Notes: generated from the sequence alone by a model not told the origin. DNA of 36,523 nt from Flavobacteriaceae bacterium (GCA_024643385.1 JAHEMZ010000026.1:1-36523), one strand, 5' to 3'. Shown: positions 25,365-33,681, counted from the first letter of the stretch. Numbers and translations: made by a program.

Positions 25365-25541
25365 TTAAACGCGACCTTTAAGCGCGTTAAACACCCAGGC
25401 AATGGCAAAGAAGCCAATGCCTACCGAGGCAAATCCCCAGCCGGCGACATCGTCGTATTTAAAGGCGCCCATTGCAATAAGTGCACATCCAACTACGATC
25501 ATAATAAACGTGGCCCAGGCCAAAACAGTATTTTTATTCAT
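25365..25541 (-). CDS. CAL67264 family small membrane protein
   Basis: This 58-residue protein starts MNKNTVLAWATFIMIVVGCA. It has two transmembrane helices, about residues 5-25 and 35-54, separated by the short loop KYDDVAGWG, and a basic end (KGRV). It agrees with my memory of the flavobacterial CAL67264 family, whose function is unknown. The start could be the preceding ATG (25544). A longer frame reaching 25595 would translate into the GC-rich repeat-like DNA upstream and is unlikely. It lies 59 bases ahead of ettA on the same strand and may be co-transcribed with it. Confidence 0.85.
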   Translation of the reverse strand: MNKNTVLAWATFIMIVVGCALIAMGAFKYDDVAGWGFASVGIGFFAIAWVFNALKGRV

Positions 25542-25562
25542 CATGGGTTTGTTATGTTTTTT

Positions 25563-25634
25563 GGCGTTCCCCCAGCGGGGTCGAGCTTTCGGCATTACGC
25601 GGTATTTGCCTCAATCTCTAACGCGGTTTGGCGC
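25563..25634. repeat. GC-rich repeat-like element, possible copy of a dispersed flavobacterial repeat
   Basis: The stretch contains GGCGTTCCCCC, a short hairpin CCCC-AGC-GGGG, TCGAGCTTTCGGC and ends CTCAATCTCTAACGCG. I recall near-identical words in intergenic repeats scattered through Flavobacteriaceae genomes, but cannot confirm this here. It is visibly more GC-rich than surrounding intergenic DNA and sits in the divergent gap between the CAL67264 gene and the carboxylase gene. Confidence 0.45.
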
Positions 25635-25684
25635 AAATATCGTGAAATAATCGCACAATGTAGGTATCATTGAGGGGCATTTCG

Positions 25685-25692
25685 TATTTTTG
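25685..25692 (+). promoter_or_regulatory. candidate -7 box of the acyl-CoA carboxylase gene
   Basis: TATTTTTG is a perfect TAnnTTTG match 16 bases before the ATG at 25709. No TTG at the right distance is visible. Confidence 0.45.
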
Positions 25693-25708
25693 AACAAACA
25701 CATATTTC

Positions 25709-27337
25709 ATGGACCTCAGCTTCAATAAAAACGAAGATCACAATAAACTTTTAGTCTCCGATTTACGAAAAAAACTTTCTATAGTCAAATTGGGTGGCGG
25801 TCAGAAAGGAATCGATAAACATCATGCAAAAGGCAAGATGACCGCTCGGGAACGGATCGAATATTTATTGGATGAAAAAAAGCCATCCATCGAAATAGGC
25901 GCTTTTGCAGGAGATGGCATGTACGAAGAGCACGGTGGTTGCCCCAGTGCAGGCGTCGTGATAAAGATAGGATACGTTCGGGGGAAAGAATGCATTGTCG
26001 TTGCTAATGATGCTACGGTAAAGGCAGGAGCTTGGTTTCCGATCACCGGAAAGAAGAATCTGAGGGCGCAGGAAATAGCCATGGAAAACAGACTTCCTAT
26101 TATCTATCTGGTAGATAGTGCCGGGGTATACTTGCCCATGCAGGATGAAATTTTTCCCGACAAAGAACATTTCGGGCGCATTTTTCGAAATAATGCCGTC
26201 ATGAGTAGTATGGGAATCACCCAAATTGCGGCGGTGATGGGCAGTTGCGTTGCCGGAGGAGCTTATCTACCGATCATGAGCGATGAAGCCCTGATCGTCG
26301 ATAAAACAGGAAGTATTTTTCTGGCAGGCAGTTATTTGGTCAAAGCCGCCATAGGTGAATCTATCGACAACGAAACCTTAGGCGGAGCGACTACTCATTG
26401 CGAAATCAGTGGGGTAACCGACTACAAGGCCAAAGATGACAAAGATGCTTTGGACAAGATCAAAAATATCGTTTCCAAGATCGGTGATTTTGATAAAGCG
26501 GGCTTTAACCGAGTTAAATCTCTGAAGCCAAAAGAAAACCAGGATGATATATTCGGAATTATTCCCAAAACGCGAACGGAACAATACGACATGCTGGAGA
26601 TCATTAAGCGATTAGTGGATGATTCAGATTTTGAGCAATACAAAGAGGGTTATGGAAAAACCATTTTGACCGGCTATGCACGCATCGACGGATGGGCAGT
26701 AGGCATAGTGGCCAACCAACGAAAAATGGTGAAGAACAAAAAGGGAGAAATGCAGTTTGGGGGCGTAATCTATAGCGACAGTGCAGATAAGGCCACTCGT
26801 TTCATCGCCAATTGCAATCAGAAGAAAATTCCATTGGTCTTCTTACAAGATGTGACCGGCTTTATGGTGGGAAGCCATAGTGAACATGGTGGGATTATTA
26901 AAGATGGTGCAAAAATGGTCAATGCTGTCGCAAATAGCGTCGTACCTAAATTCACCGTTGTAATTGGCAACTCTTACGGAGCAGGGAATTATGCCATGTG
27001 TGGAAAAGCATACGATCCAAGGTTAATCGTAGCCTGGCCTTCCGCAGAATTAGCCGTAATGAGTGGCAACAGTGCCGCTAAGGTATTATTGCAAATTGAA
27101 ACGGCTTCCATGAAAAAACAGGGCAAAGAAATAAGCGAGGAAGAAGAAAAAAAATTGTACGACAAGATCAAAGCTCGCTACGACCACCAAATTTCCCCTT
27201 ATTATGCTGCCGCCCATCTTTGGACCGATGCCATTATTGACCCGAGAGATACTCGAACCTGGATCTCCATGGGCATTGAAGCTGCCAATCACGCACCGAT
27301 CGAAAAGCCGTTTAACTTGGGAATTATTCAAGTATAA
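25709..27337 (+). CDS. acyl-CoA carboxylase carboxyltransferase (beta) subunit, methylcrotonyl-CoA carboxylase-like
   Basis: This 542-residue carboxyltransferase has the two crotonase-like halves that move CO2 from biotin to an acyl-CoA. Early family blocks are GKMTARERIEYLLD and EEHGGCPSAGVV. The motif YLPMQDEIFPDKEHFGRIF resembles methylcrotonyl-CoA carboxylase more than propionyl-CoA carboxylase. GSCVAGGAYLPIMSDE and, in the C half, QDVTGFMVGSHSEHGGI and VVIGNSYGAGNYAMCGKAYD form the oxyanion and CoA sites. A leucine-degradation role is likely, but other acyl-CoAs are possible. No biotin carboxylase or biotin carrier gene lies in the window, so its partner must be elsewhere. RimK-like gene follows after 79 bases. 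Confidence 0.92.
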   Translation: MDLSFNKNEDHNKLLVSDLRKKLSIVKLGGGQKGIDKHHAKGKMTARERIEYLLDEKKPSIEIGAFAGDGMYEEHGGCPSAGVVIKIGYVRGKECIVVANDATVKAGAWFPITGKKNLRAQEIAMENRLPIIYLVDSAGVYLPMQDEIFPDKEHFGRIFRNNAVMSSMGITQIAAVMGSCVAGGAYLPIMSDEALIVDKTGSIFLAGSYLVKAAIGESIDNETLGGATTHCEISGVTDYKAKDDKDALDKIKNIVSKIGDFDKAGFNRVKSLKPKENQDDIFGIIPKTRTEQYDMLEIIKRLVDDSDFEQYKEGYGKTILTGYARIDGWAVGIVANQRKMVKNKKGEMQFGGVIYSDSADKATRFIANCNQKKIPLVFLQDVTGFMVGSHSEHGGIIKDGAKMVNAVANSVVPKFTVVIGNSYGAGNYAMCGKAYDPRLIVAWPSAELAVMSGNSAAKVLLQIETASMKKQGKEISEEEEKKLYDKIKARYDHQISPYYAAAHLWTDAIIDPRDTRTWISMGIEAANHAPIEKPFNLGIIQV

Positions 27338-27387
27338 ACTTTTTATAATTATTTGTTGGCACTCCTTTTTTACATTAAAAAATCAGC

Positions 27388-27395
27388 TACATTTA
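27388..27395 (+). promoter_or_regulatory. candidate -7 box of the RimK-like gene cluster
   Basis: TACATTTA differs from TAnnTTTG only at the last base and lies 21 bases before the ATG, directly before the palindrome at 27401-27418. The -33 element is unclear. Confidence 0.35.
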
Positions 27396-27400
27396 ACATG

Positions 27401-27418
27401 ATTTGAAACATTTCAAAT
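27401..27418. promoter_or_regulatory. perfect palindrome overlapping the RimK-like start codon
   Basis: ATTTGAAACATTTCAAAT is an 8-bp perfect inverted repeat with a 2-base centre. The right arm includes the first two bases of the ATG at 27417. As DNA it suits a dimeric repressor. As RNA a 2-base loop is too tight without opening the inner pairs, so a DNA operator is more likely. Function is inferred from position. Confidence 0.5.
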
Positions 27419-28868
27419 GAATAAATACATTGTCGTTGACACTCCTAAGAACTGGGAGTTTCTTCAAGGAAATATCCCCATCATTTCCTCTAAGGATTAT
27501 ATTACTAATCCTGATTTTTTTAAGATCAAAAAAGCCCGAATTTTCAATCTTTGCCGAAGTTATTCCTATCAATCCAAAGGGTATTATGTTTCGCTGCTAG
27601 CAGAAGCGCGCGGACATATTCCTATTCCGACCACGAAAAATCTGGTCGATCTAAAGGCTCCCCGATTGGTACGAGTGATCTCCGAGGAATTTGATGAATT
27701 AATTCAGCAAAATTTAAAGAACATTAAGTCGCGTGAATTCGAATTGAGTGTATATTTTGGTCAAAATGTCGCCAGTAAATATAAAGAGCTGAGTGCCAAT
27801 TTTTTCAAGCATTTCCAAATTCCCTTTCTCAAGGTCAAATTTGTGTTCACCAACCGCTGGAAAATACAGTATATCAAATCCATATCGATACTGGATATTC
27901 AAGAAGAACACAAATCCATCGCGCATGAATTCGCTAAAGACTTTTTTTCCAAGAAGAGGTATGATATTGCTAAACCATCCAAAGCCATTTATGACCTGGC
28001 CATACTGGTAGCGCAAAACGACCCGGCCCCTCCGAGCAATAAGAAGGCGTTGAAAAAGTTTATAGAAGTGGCTGAAAAGAATAACTTCTATGTCGAAATT
28101 GTGCATCCAAAGGACTTCTCTCGTCTCTCCTCATTCGACGCCTTGTTTATTCGACAAAGTACAGAAGTGAATAATGAAGCTTACGCCTTTGCCCGAAAAG
28201 CGCAGCAAGAAAATATCGCCATCATCGACTATCCCGATGCCATCGTAAAATGCTGTAACAAGGTCTTTATGGCGGAAGCACTTGAAAATGCCGGAATTCC
28301 TGCGCCAAAAACTGTGATTGTTCATTCTGAAAATCTATTAGAAGTTCCTTCTCTCTTAAATTTTCCGTTGGTTTTAAAAGCACCGGATTCCACTTTTTCC
28401 TTTGGGGTGAAAAAGGCGCACGATCAAGAGGAATATCTGCGATTGGTTAAAGGGATGCTGCAGGAATCGGATCTAATTATCGCTCAAGAATATTGCCCTT
28501 CTGAATACGACTGGCGCATTGGAGTTTTGGATCATCAGCCCTTCTTTGCTTGCAGGTATTATATGGCAAAAGGGCATTGGCAAATTTACAACTGGGATGC
28601 GCCGGAAAAAGATGACCAGGATGGAAATGCAGATACCATGGCTCTGGAGGAAGTTCCTGCAGAGATCATTCAAATGGCATTAGACGCTACCAAAATAATG
28701 GGCTTGGGCCTCTTCGGAATTGATATTAAGGTAGTGAATGGGAACCCCATCGTCATTGAAATAAATGACAATCCAAACATCGACTACGGAGTAGAAGATC
28801 GCTATTATGGAGATCTTGTATATTCTAAGATTATTGAAGCATTGATCAAACGATTAGAGGAAAAATAA
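27417..28868 (+). CDS. RimK-like ATP-grasp ligase with N-terminal RLAN-type domain
   Basis: This 483-residue ATP-dependent carboxylate-amine ligase has an N-terminal third (about 1-190) resembling the RimK-like ATP-grasp N-terminal (RLAN) domain. The ATP-grasp core spans about 195-480. It shows the nucleotide-binding Lys in PLVLKAPDSTFSFGVKKA, the DWRIGVLD strand, and the Mg/ATP site GIDIKVVNG then IVIEINDNPNID near 440-462. RimK enzymes form peptide bonds by adding amino acids (often Glu) to a protein or small acceptor. The acceptor here is unknown. The stop and the GCS2 start overlap as TAATG, so it is probably translated together with the next ligase. Confidence 0.92.
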   Translation: MNKYIVVDTPKNWEFLQGNIPIISSKDYITNPDFFKIKKARIFNLCRSYSYQSKGYYVSLLAEARGHIPIPTTKNLVDLKAPRLVRVISEEFDELIQQNLKNIKSREFELSVYFGQNVASKYKELSANFFKHFQIPFLKVKFVFTNRWKIQYIKSISILDIQEEHKSIAHEFAKDFFSKKRYDIAKPSKAIYDLAILVAQNDPAPPSNKKALKKFIEVAEKNNFYVEIVHPKDFSRLSSFDALFIRQSTEVNNEAYAFARKAQQENIAIIDYPDAIVKCCNKVFMAEALENAGIPAPKTVIVHSENLLEVPSLLNFPLVLKAPDSTFSFGVKKAHDQEEYLRLVKGMLQESDLIIAQEYCPSEYDWRIGVLDHQPFFACRYYMAKGHWQIYNWDAPEKDDQDGNADTMALEEVPAEIIQMALDATKIMGLGLFGIDIKVVNGNPIVIEINDNPNIDYGVEDRYYGDLVYSKIIEALIKRLEEK

Positions 28869-30085
28869 TGGCTTATCATTTATTTGAGGTATTTGGAATA
28901 GAACTGGAATATATGGTCGTTCATAAAAACCGGTTAAAAGTTGCCCCCGTGGTCGACCAATTAATGACGCTAAAAAATGGGAAGTTGGTCTCGGATATTG
29001 ACAATGGTACCATTGAATGGAGCAACGAACTCGTGGCACACGTTGTTGAATTGAAAACGAACGGACCTGCTCCAACCTTATCGGGGCTTTCCGATCAATT
29101 TCATGCGAATGTCATCGAAATCATTGAACTTCTTGATACCATAGACTGCACCTTGCTGCCGACGGCATCTCACCCCCTTATGGATCCTAAAAAGGAAATG
29201 AAGCTATGGCAACATAGCTACAGCGAAATTTATGCACTTTATAATCGTATTTTCAACTGTAGTGGTCATGGTTGGGCCAACGTACAAAGCATGCATATCA
29301 ATTTGCCGTTCTATGATGATGTCGAGTTTGAAAAGCTACATGCGGCGGTTCGTTTATTATTGCCAATATTACCCGGTCTAAGTGCCAGCTCTCCCATCTT
29401 TGAAGGCAATTTTACAGGCTTTTGGGACGGCCGACTTGAAGTGTACAAATCGAACCAGAAGGAAATTCCGGAAATGACGGGAAATGTAATTCCGGAGGGG
29501 GTATTTTCTAAACAAGCTTATTATGATACCATATTTGACCCCATTAATAAAGCTATTCGACCCTATGATACGGAACAGATCCTCGATCATCACTTTTTAA
29601 ATTCCAGGGGAGCTATTGCTCGATTCGATCGAAATGCCATTGAAATTCGTGTCATTGATCTACAAGAATGTCCTAAAGCGGATATCGCAATCGCAGCCTT
29701 TATAATTGCGGTTTTAAAAATGTGGGTAAAGGGTGAGACCGTTGAATTAGCTTTTCAAAAATCGTTTGAGGAAAAAGAACTCTTTGAAATATTCAATGAG
29801 GTAATTCGAACAGGAGAAGACACACCATTAACTCATCCATTCTATTTGACTCTTTTTGGATTAAATACACCCACTTTAGTGCGACAAGTTTGGAAAATCT
29901 TATTCCGGCAATCGATCGAATTTATTGATCCGGAACATAGACCGACGATAGAATTTATTTTAAATGAAGGTTCTCTTTCTTCCCGCATTTTAAAGGCAAT
30001 GGACAATACATTTTCAGAAAAGCAAATTTTAAAAGTGTATTCACAATTAGCTGCCTGTCTTCGAGAGAATAAACTCTTCGCGTAA
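28868..30085 (+). CDS. GCS2-family glutamate-cysteine ligase-like enzyme
   Basis: This 405-residue ligase of the glutamine-synthetase-like GCS2 family (YbdK/plant-type gamma-glutamylcysteine ligase relatives) uses ATP to join the gamma-carboxyl of Glu to an amine. The metal-binding GIELEYMVV is at residues 10-18. The other conserved strands are WANVQSMHINLPF near 137-149 and the late NAIEIRVIDLQECPKADIAI near 256-275. Both of its junctions with neighbours are one-base TAATG overlaps, evidence for one polycistronic message. No gshB is present, and the ATP-grasp upstream is not GshB-like, so classical glutathione synthesis is unlikely. The amine substrate is unknown. Confidence 0.9.
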   Translation: MAYHLFEVFGIELEYMVVHKNRLKVAPVVDQLMTLKNGKLVSDIDNGTIEWSNELVAHVVELKTNGPAPTLSGLSDQFHANVIEIIELLDTIDCTLLPTASHPLMDPKKEMKLWQHSYSEIYALYNRIFNCSGHGWANVQSMHINLPFYDDVEFEKLHAAVRLLLPILPGLSASSPIFEGNFTGFWDGRLEVYKSNQKEIPEMTGNVIPEGVFSKQAYYDTIFDPINKAIRPYDTEQILDHHFLNSRGAIARFDRNAIEIRVIDLQECPKADIAIAAFIIAVLKMWVKGETVELAFQKSFEEKELFEIFNEVIRTGEDTPLTHPFYLTLFGLNTPTLVRQVWKILFRQSIEFIDPEHRPTIEFILNEGSLSSRILKAMDNTFSEKQILKVYSQLAACLRENKLFA

Positions 30086-30765
30086 TGAAACTTATTATTT
30101 CTTGTGAGCATGGAGGAAACATTATTCCTACGCAATGGAAACCTCTTTTTAAAGGGAAAGAAGATATCCTTAAAAGTCATCGCGGATATGATCCGGGCAC
30201 GGAAGATCTATTTGATGCGCTCCTTCCTTTGGCACACTTCGGGATTAAAAATACGGTAAGTCGTTTACTCATTGAATTCAATCGTTCGAAACATCATCCG
30301 CATTTGTTCTCGGAATGGAGCAAAAACATTTCAGCGTTCGACAGAGCACAAATTTCAAAAGAATATTATCAACCCTACAGAGATCAACTGATTTCAGAAA
30401 TAACGATGCTTATAAAGGGTCAAAATACTGTACTCCATATCTCCCTGCATTCTTTCACGCCTGAATTGAATGGAAAATATCGAAACAATGATATTGGGTT
30501 GCTCTATGATCCTAAGCGAGCGTTGGAAAAAGAATTTTCAAGACAATTTAAAAAAACAATGAATGGTAATACCGGAGCCTATTCGGTGCGTTTTAATTAT
30601 CCTTATCTCGGGACTGCCGACGGACTTACCACTGCTATGCGAAAACTTTTTCCGGAAAACTATTTGGGAATCGAGTTGGAAATAAATCAAAAGTGGGTCG
30701 AACATAATAAGTTTGGAAAAAACCTGAAATCGCTGATTTATCGCTCCCTTGAAAAGATCATCTAA
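30085..30765 (+). CDS. N-formylglutamate amidohydrolase family protein
   Basis: This 226-residue metal-dependent amidase has the fold of histidine-degradation N-formylglutamate deformylase (HutG type), related to phosphorylase/peptidase folds. It carries CEHGG (residues 7-11), HRGYDPGTEDLFDAL near 32-46, SRLLIEFNRS near 60-70 and the metal site HISLHSFTPELNG near 114-126. No other histidine-utilisation gene (hutH, hutU, hutI) is near, and it is locked to the GCS2 gene by a TAATG overlap. I infer that it cleaves a formyl or acyl amide from the product or intermediate of the two upstream ligases. Confidence 0.9.
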   Translation: MKLIISCEHGGNIIPTQWKPLFKGKEDILKSHRGYDPGTEDLFDALLPLAHFGIKNTVSRLLIEFNRSKHHPHLFSEWSKNISAFDRAQISKEYYQPYRDQLISEITMLIKGQNTVLHISLHSFTPELNGKYRNNDIGLLYDPKRALEKEFSRQFKKTMNGNTGAYSVRFNYPYLGTADGLTTAMRKLFPENYLGIELEINQKWVEHNKFGKNLKSLIYRSLEKII

Positions 30766-30809
30766 CAGGGATTTCCGGAAGATGCTGAAATAAAACCTTC
30801 GAAATATTG

Positions 30810-30817
30810 TATCTTCG
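30810..30817 (+). promoter_or_regulatory. candidate internal -7 box before the GNAT/nitrilase gene
   Basis: TATCTTCG lies 25 bases before the ATG at 30843, in the only sizeable gap (77 bases) of the cluster. One base departs from TAnnTTTG. It suggests that the fourth gene can be transcribed separately. Confidence 0.4.
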
Positions 30818-30842
30818 CAATCTATCAATTTAAAAAAAATAT

Positions 30843-32366
30843 ATGATCTCCAATATAGAAAATATTGAACTTTCCTTTTTAAGCCTAGAAGATTATCAAG
30901 AACTAAAAGATGCTATGATTTCGGCATATACCACGATGCCCGAAATGTATTGGAGAGAAAGTCAAATAAAAAAGTTGATAGAGGTTTTCCCGGAAGGACA
31001 AGTGGTTTTAAAGGTGAATAATCTTATTGCTGGTTGTGCTTTATCTATTATGGTGGATTATGACAGTTTTGAAGATGGGCATTCGTATGCCACGATCACC
31101 GGGAACTACACCTTTAATACCCATACCAATGAAGGTGACGTACTTTATGGAATTGATGTCTTTATCAAACCTGAATTCAGAGGGCTTCGATTGGGCAGAA
31201 GAATGTACGATTATCGCAAAGAGCTTTGTGAACGATTAAATTTAAGAGGGATCGCCTTCGGTGGAAGAATTCCAAATTATCATAAGTACAAAGACACGTT
31301 GAGTCCCAAAGAGTATATAGATAAAGTGCGAAAAAAAGAGATCCAGGATCCCGTTTTGAATTTTCAAATTTCCAACGATTTCCATCCTGCTAAGATCCTT
31401 AAAAACTATTTAGAAGGGGATACAGCATCCGACGATTACGCGGTATTATTGGAATGGGATAACATTTATTACGAAAAAAAGACCAAAAAGGCAGCAACGA
31501 TCAAGAAGATCGTACGCTTAGGATTGGTGCAGTGGCAAATGCGTCCGTATAAAGGATTGGACGACTTGATGCAACAGGTTGAATTCTTTGTGGATGCGGT
31601 GTCAGGATACAGATCAGATTTTGCCCTTTTCCCTGAGTTCTTTATGTCTCCCCTCATGGCGGAGTACAATCATATGGATGCCCATGAGGCTATTAGAGAA
31701 TTAGCCAGTTATTCAGAAACGATCGTGCAGAAATTCTCGGAATTAGCCATATCCTATAACATAAATATCATTTCGGGTTCCATGCCGGTAATAAAAGAGG
31801 GAAACCTTTACAATGTCGGGTATTTATGTAAACGCGACGGAAGTATCGATCATTACGAAAAATTACATGTGACGCCGGATGAAGCAAAGGTTTGGGGGTT
31901 ACAAGGCGGTAGCGGTCTGAAAGTGTTTGATACGGATTGTGGGAAAATTGGTATCCTTATTTGCTATGATTCAGAATTTCCCGAATTGAGTAGACTTCTT
32001 GCCGATGAAGGGATGGACATTTTGTTTATTCCTTTCCTCACTGACACCCAAAACGGCTACTCTCGAGTTAGAAACTGCGCACAGGCCAGAGCCATTGAAA
32101 ATGAATGTTATGTAGCAATAGCCGGAAGTGTAGGGAACCTACCTAAAGTTCATAATATGGATATGCAATTTGCCCAATCGATGGTATTTACCCCATGTGA
32201 TTTTGCTTTTCCAGCCACGGGAATCAAGGCTGAAGCTACTCCTAATACCGAGATGATTCTTATTGCCGATGTGGATATTGATCTATTACGTCAGTTGAAT
32301 CAGTTTGGAAGTGTCCGAAACCTGAGAGACCGGAGAAAAGACATTTTCGAATTGCGCAAAAAATAA
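30843..32366 (+). CDS. bifunctional GNAT acetyltransferase / carbon-nitrogen hydrolase (nitrilase superfamily)
   Basis: This is a 507-residue fusion. Residues 1-210 are a GNAT domain with YGIDVFIKPEFRGLRLGRRM as the acetyl-CoA-binding block (about 101-120). Residues about 220-507 are a nitrilase-superfamily amidase with the complete triad: Glu265 in FPEFF, Lys340 in HYEKLHV and Cys374 in ILICYDSEFPEL. The amidase part also has the family's QARAIENECYVAIAGS strand. The fusion suggests that acetylation and amide hydrolysis act on the same compound in sequence or as alternatives. It is the last gene of the ATP-grasp/GCS2 cluster, 77 bases after the amidohydrolase. Its stop is 4 bases from that of the convergent M24 gene. 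Confidence 0.93.
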   Translation: MISNIENIELSFLSLEDYQELKDAMISAYTTMPEMYWRESQIKKLIEVFPEGQVVLKVNNLIAGCALSIMVDYDSFEDGHSYATITGNYTFNTHTNEGDVLYGIDVFIKPEFRGLRLGRRMYDYRKELCERLNLRGIAFGGRIPNYHKYKDTLSPKEYIDKVRKKEIQDPVLNFQISNDFHPAKILKNYLEGDTASDDYAVLLEWDNIYYEKKTKKAATIKKIVRLGLVQWQMRPYKGLDDLMQQVEFFVDAVSGYRSDFALFPEFFMSPLMAEYNHMDAHEAIRELASYSETIVQKFSELAISYNINIISGSMPVIKEGNLYNVGYLCKRDGSIDHYEKLHVTPDEAKVWGLQGGSGLKVFDTDCGKIGILICYDSEFPELSRLLADEGMDILFIPFLTDTQNGYSRVRNCAQARAIENECYVAIAGSVGNLPKVHNMDMQFAQSMVFTPCDFAFPATGIKAEATPNTEMILIADVDIDLLRQLNQFGSVRNLRDRRKDIFELRKK

Positions 32367-32370
32367 ACAG

Positions 32371-33681
32371 CTACTTGATGGCTTTAATGGCTTCTTGACG
32401 ACCGTTCACATAGTTAAACCCATTCACACCAAAAAATCCGGCTTCTTCCAGCATGATCCGAATATCCTTCTGCCATTCTTCTATGGTAACGGTTGTATTC
32501 AATTCAATGGCATAGACGGTATTTATATGTAATGGATAGTCGCCATTCACAGGAACTCCCTCTTGGGAATCCCACATCCCAAAAGTGGTTCCGGAGCTAT
32601 GACCATAAGTCCCTAATGGGTGAGTGTATATGGATGGTCGGAGTCCCTCCTGTTTCCCTTGTTCTAAAGACATTTGTAATATTTGATTTCCGGTGCTTCC
32701 TTCCACAAAATTTCCTGTAAAAATATCTTGGACACGATTTCCAAGTGAAAAGGCGTTTTGCAAGAAAGCAGGAACCTCCTCTTCCCCTTTTTCCAATACA
32801 TAGGCATGCTGTTGACAATCGGTATTTAACCCCATATAGGTAATTCCAAAATCGCAATGCAACAAATCGCCCGGCAAGATGAATTGATCTTCCTTGCCTT
32901 TTGAAAAAGATTCGATATGACTCTTTAGAATTTCGTTACTTCGTTGAATATCAATGGTAGGATGAAACCAAGTCTCCAATCCCAAATCGGTCACTTTTTG
33001 TCGCATCCACCAAACTACATCGTCTGTAGTGGTTGTGCCTGGCGTGATCACTTTTAAGGAAAAAGCTTCATCAATAATATCATGGGTAATTTTCACCATT
33101 TGTTCTAAGATCTTCATTTCCTGTTCGGAACGTGTTTCGATCCATGCGATAGACAACTTTTCTGCTGAAACCAATTTTTGTTCCATTGCCTCCGGCAAGG
33201 CTTCCAGCAGTTCTTCATAATCGGTTTTGACCAAACCATCTGAAATTCCGAAGTATTCAGAATAGTTAATTCCAATTGTGCCGGGATTCCGTTCCTGAAT
33301 GATCTCTACCAGTCGTGTCCATTGATCCGGTTGCTTTTCCTTATCCCATGCTGAAACAATATTCTCCCCTACATCATAACGGGCTACCGCCAATTTTTCT
33401 ATGGTATTTAACGCCTTGTTACGATAAAAAACCAGGATCGTTCTCCGTCTTGCATTCAACCAGGTGGCAGGCAGCATGGTTTTCATCACCGGATCTTCAT
33501 TATATTCCCTGGAGATTACCAACCACATATCGATCGATGTTTCATCCATTAATTGGGGCAAAAGACTATTGAAACGATCGGCTAAGAGTTCATCTTTTAG
33601 TTGAGCCCGCTCCCTTTCAGATAAAATTTGCGCACTCGCAGAAATGGAAAGGAATGAAAAAAGTAAGAAAATAAATTTCAT
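32371..33681 (-). CDS. secreted M24 family metallopeptidase (Xaa-Pro peptidase-like)
   Basis: This 436-residue exported peptidase has signal peptide MKFIFLLFSFLSISASAQ, then an N-terminal creatinase-like domain (about 20-190). The pita-bread catalytic domain follows, with metal ligands in HCDFGITYMGLNTDCQQ (two Asp 11 apart), THPLGTYGHSSG (His), VYAIELNTTV (Glu) and probably the LEE near the C-terminus. M24 enzymes of this kind release N-terminal residues before proline, though some branches are not peptidases. It is convergent with the GNAT/nitrilase gene with only 4 bases between stops and no visible shared terminator. A TATTTTTA box at 33702-33695 may be its -7. Confidence 0.9.
   Translation of the reverse strand: MKFIFLLFSFLSISASAQILSERERAQLKDELLADRFNSLLPQLMDETSIDMWLVISREYNEDPVMKTMLPATWLNARRRTILVFYRNKALNTIEKLAVARYDVGENIVSAWDKEKQPDQWTRLVEIIQERNPGTIGINYSEYFGISDGLVKTDYEELLEALPEAMEQKLVSAEKLSIAWIETRSEQEMKILEQMVKITHDIIDEAFSLKVITPGTTTTDDVVWWMRQKVTDLGLETWFHPTIDIQRSNEILKSHIESFSKGKEDQFILPGDLLHCDFGITYMGLNTDCQQHAYVLEKGEEEVPAFLQNAFSLGNRVQDIFTGNFVEGSTGNQILQMSLEQGKQEGLRPSIYTHPLGTYGHSSGTTFGMWDSQEGVPVNGDYPLHINTVYAIELNTTVTIEEWQKDIRIMLEEAGFFGVNGFNYVNGRQEAIKAIK

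Noticed and set aside
25542-25595. N-terminal extension of the CAL67264 gene (start at 25595)
   Set aside because: It translates GC-rich repeat-like DNA into a Pro/Arg/Lys string and adds nothing before a normal membrane-protein start.
25822-27331. Antisense open frames across the carboxyltransferase gene
   Set aside because: The plus-strand frame has continuous family motifs; the antisense frames show Ser/Phe-rich composition typical of reverse reading.
28868-30085. Glutathione synthesis by the GCS2 gene
   Set aside because: There is no gshB, and the adjacent ATP-grasp is RimK-like with an RLAN-type N-domain, so the neighbourhood argues for a different product.
32371-33681. Apparent loss of the last metal-binding Glu in the M24 peptidase
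   Set aside because: The LEE motif near the C-terminus, as in IRIMLEEAGFF, probably supplies it. The other ligands are intact, so I do not call it inactive.
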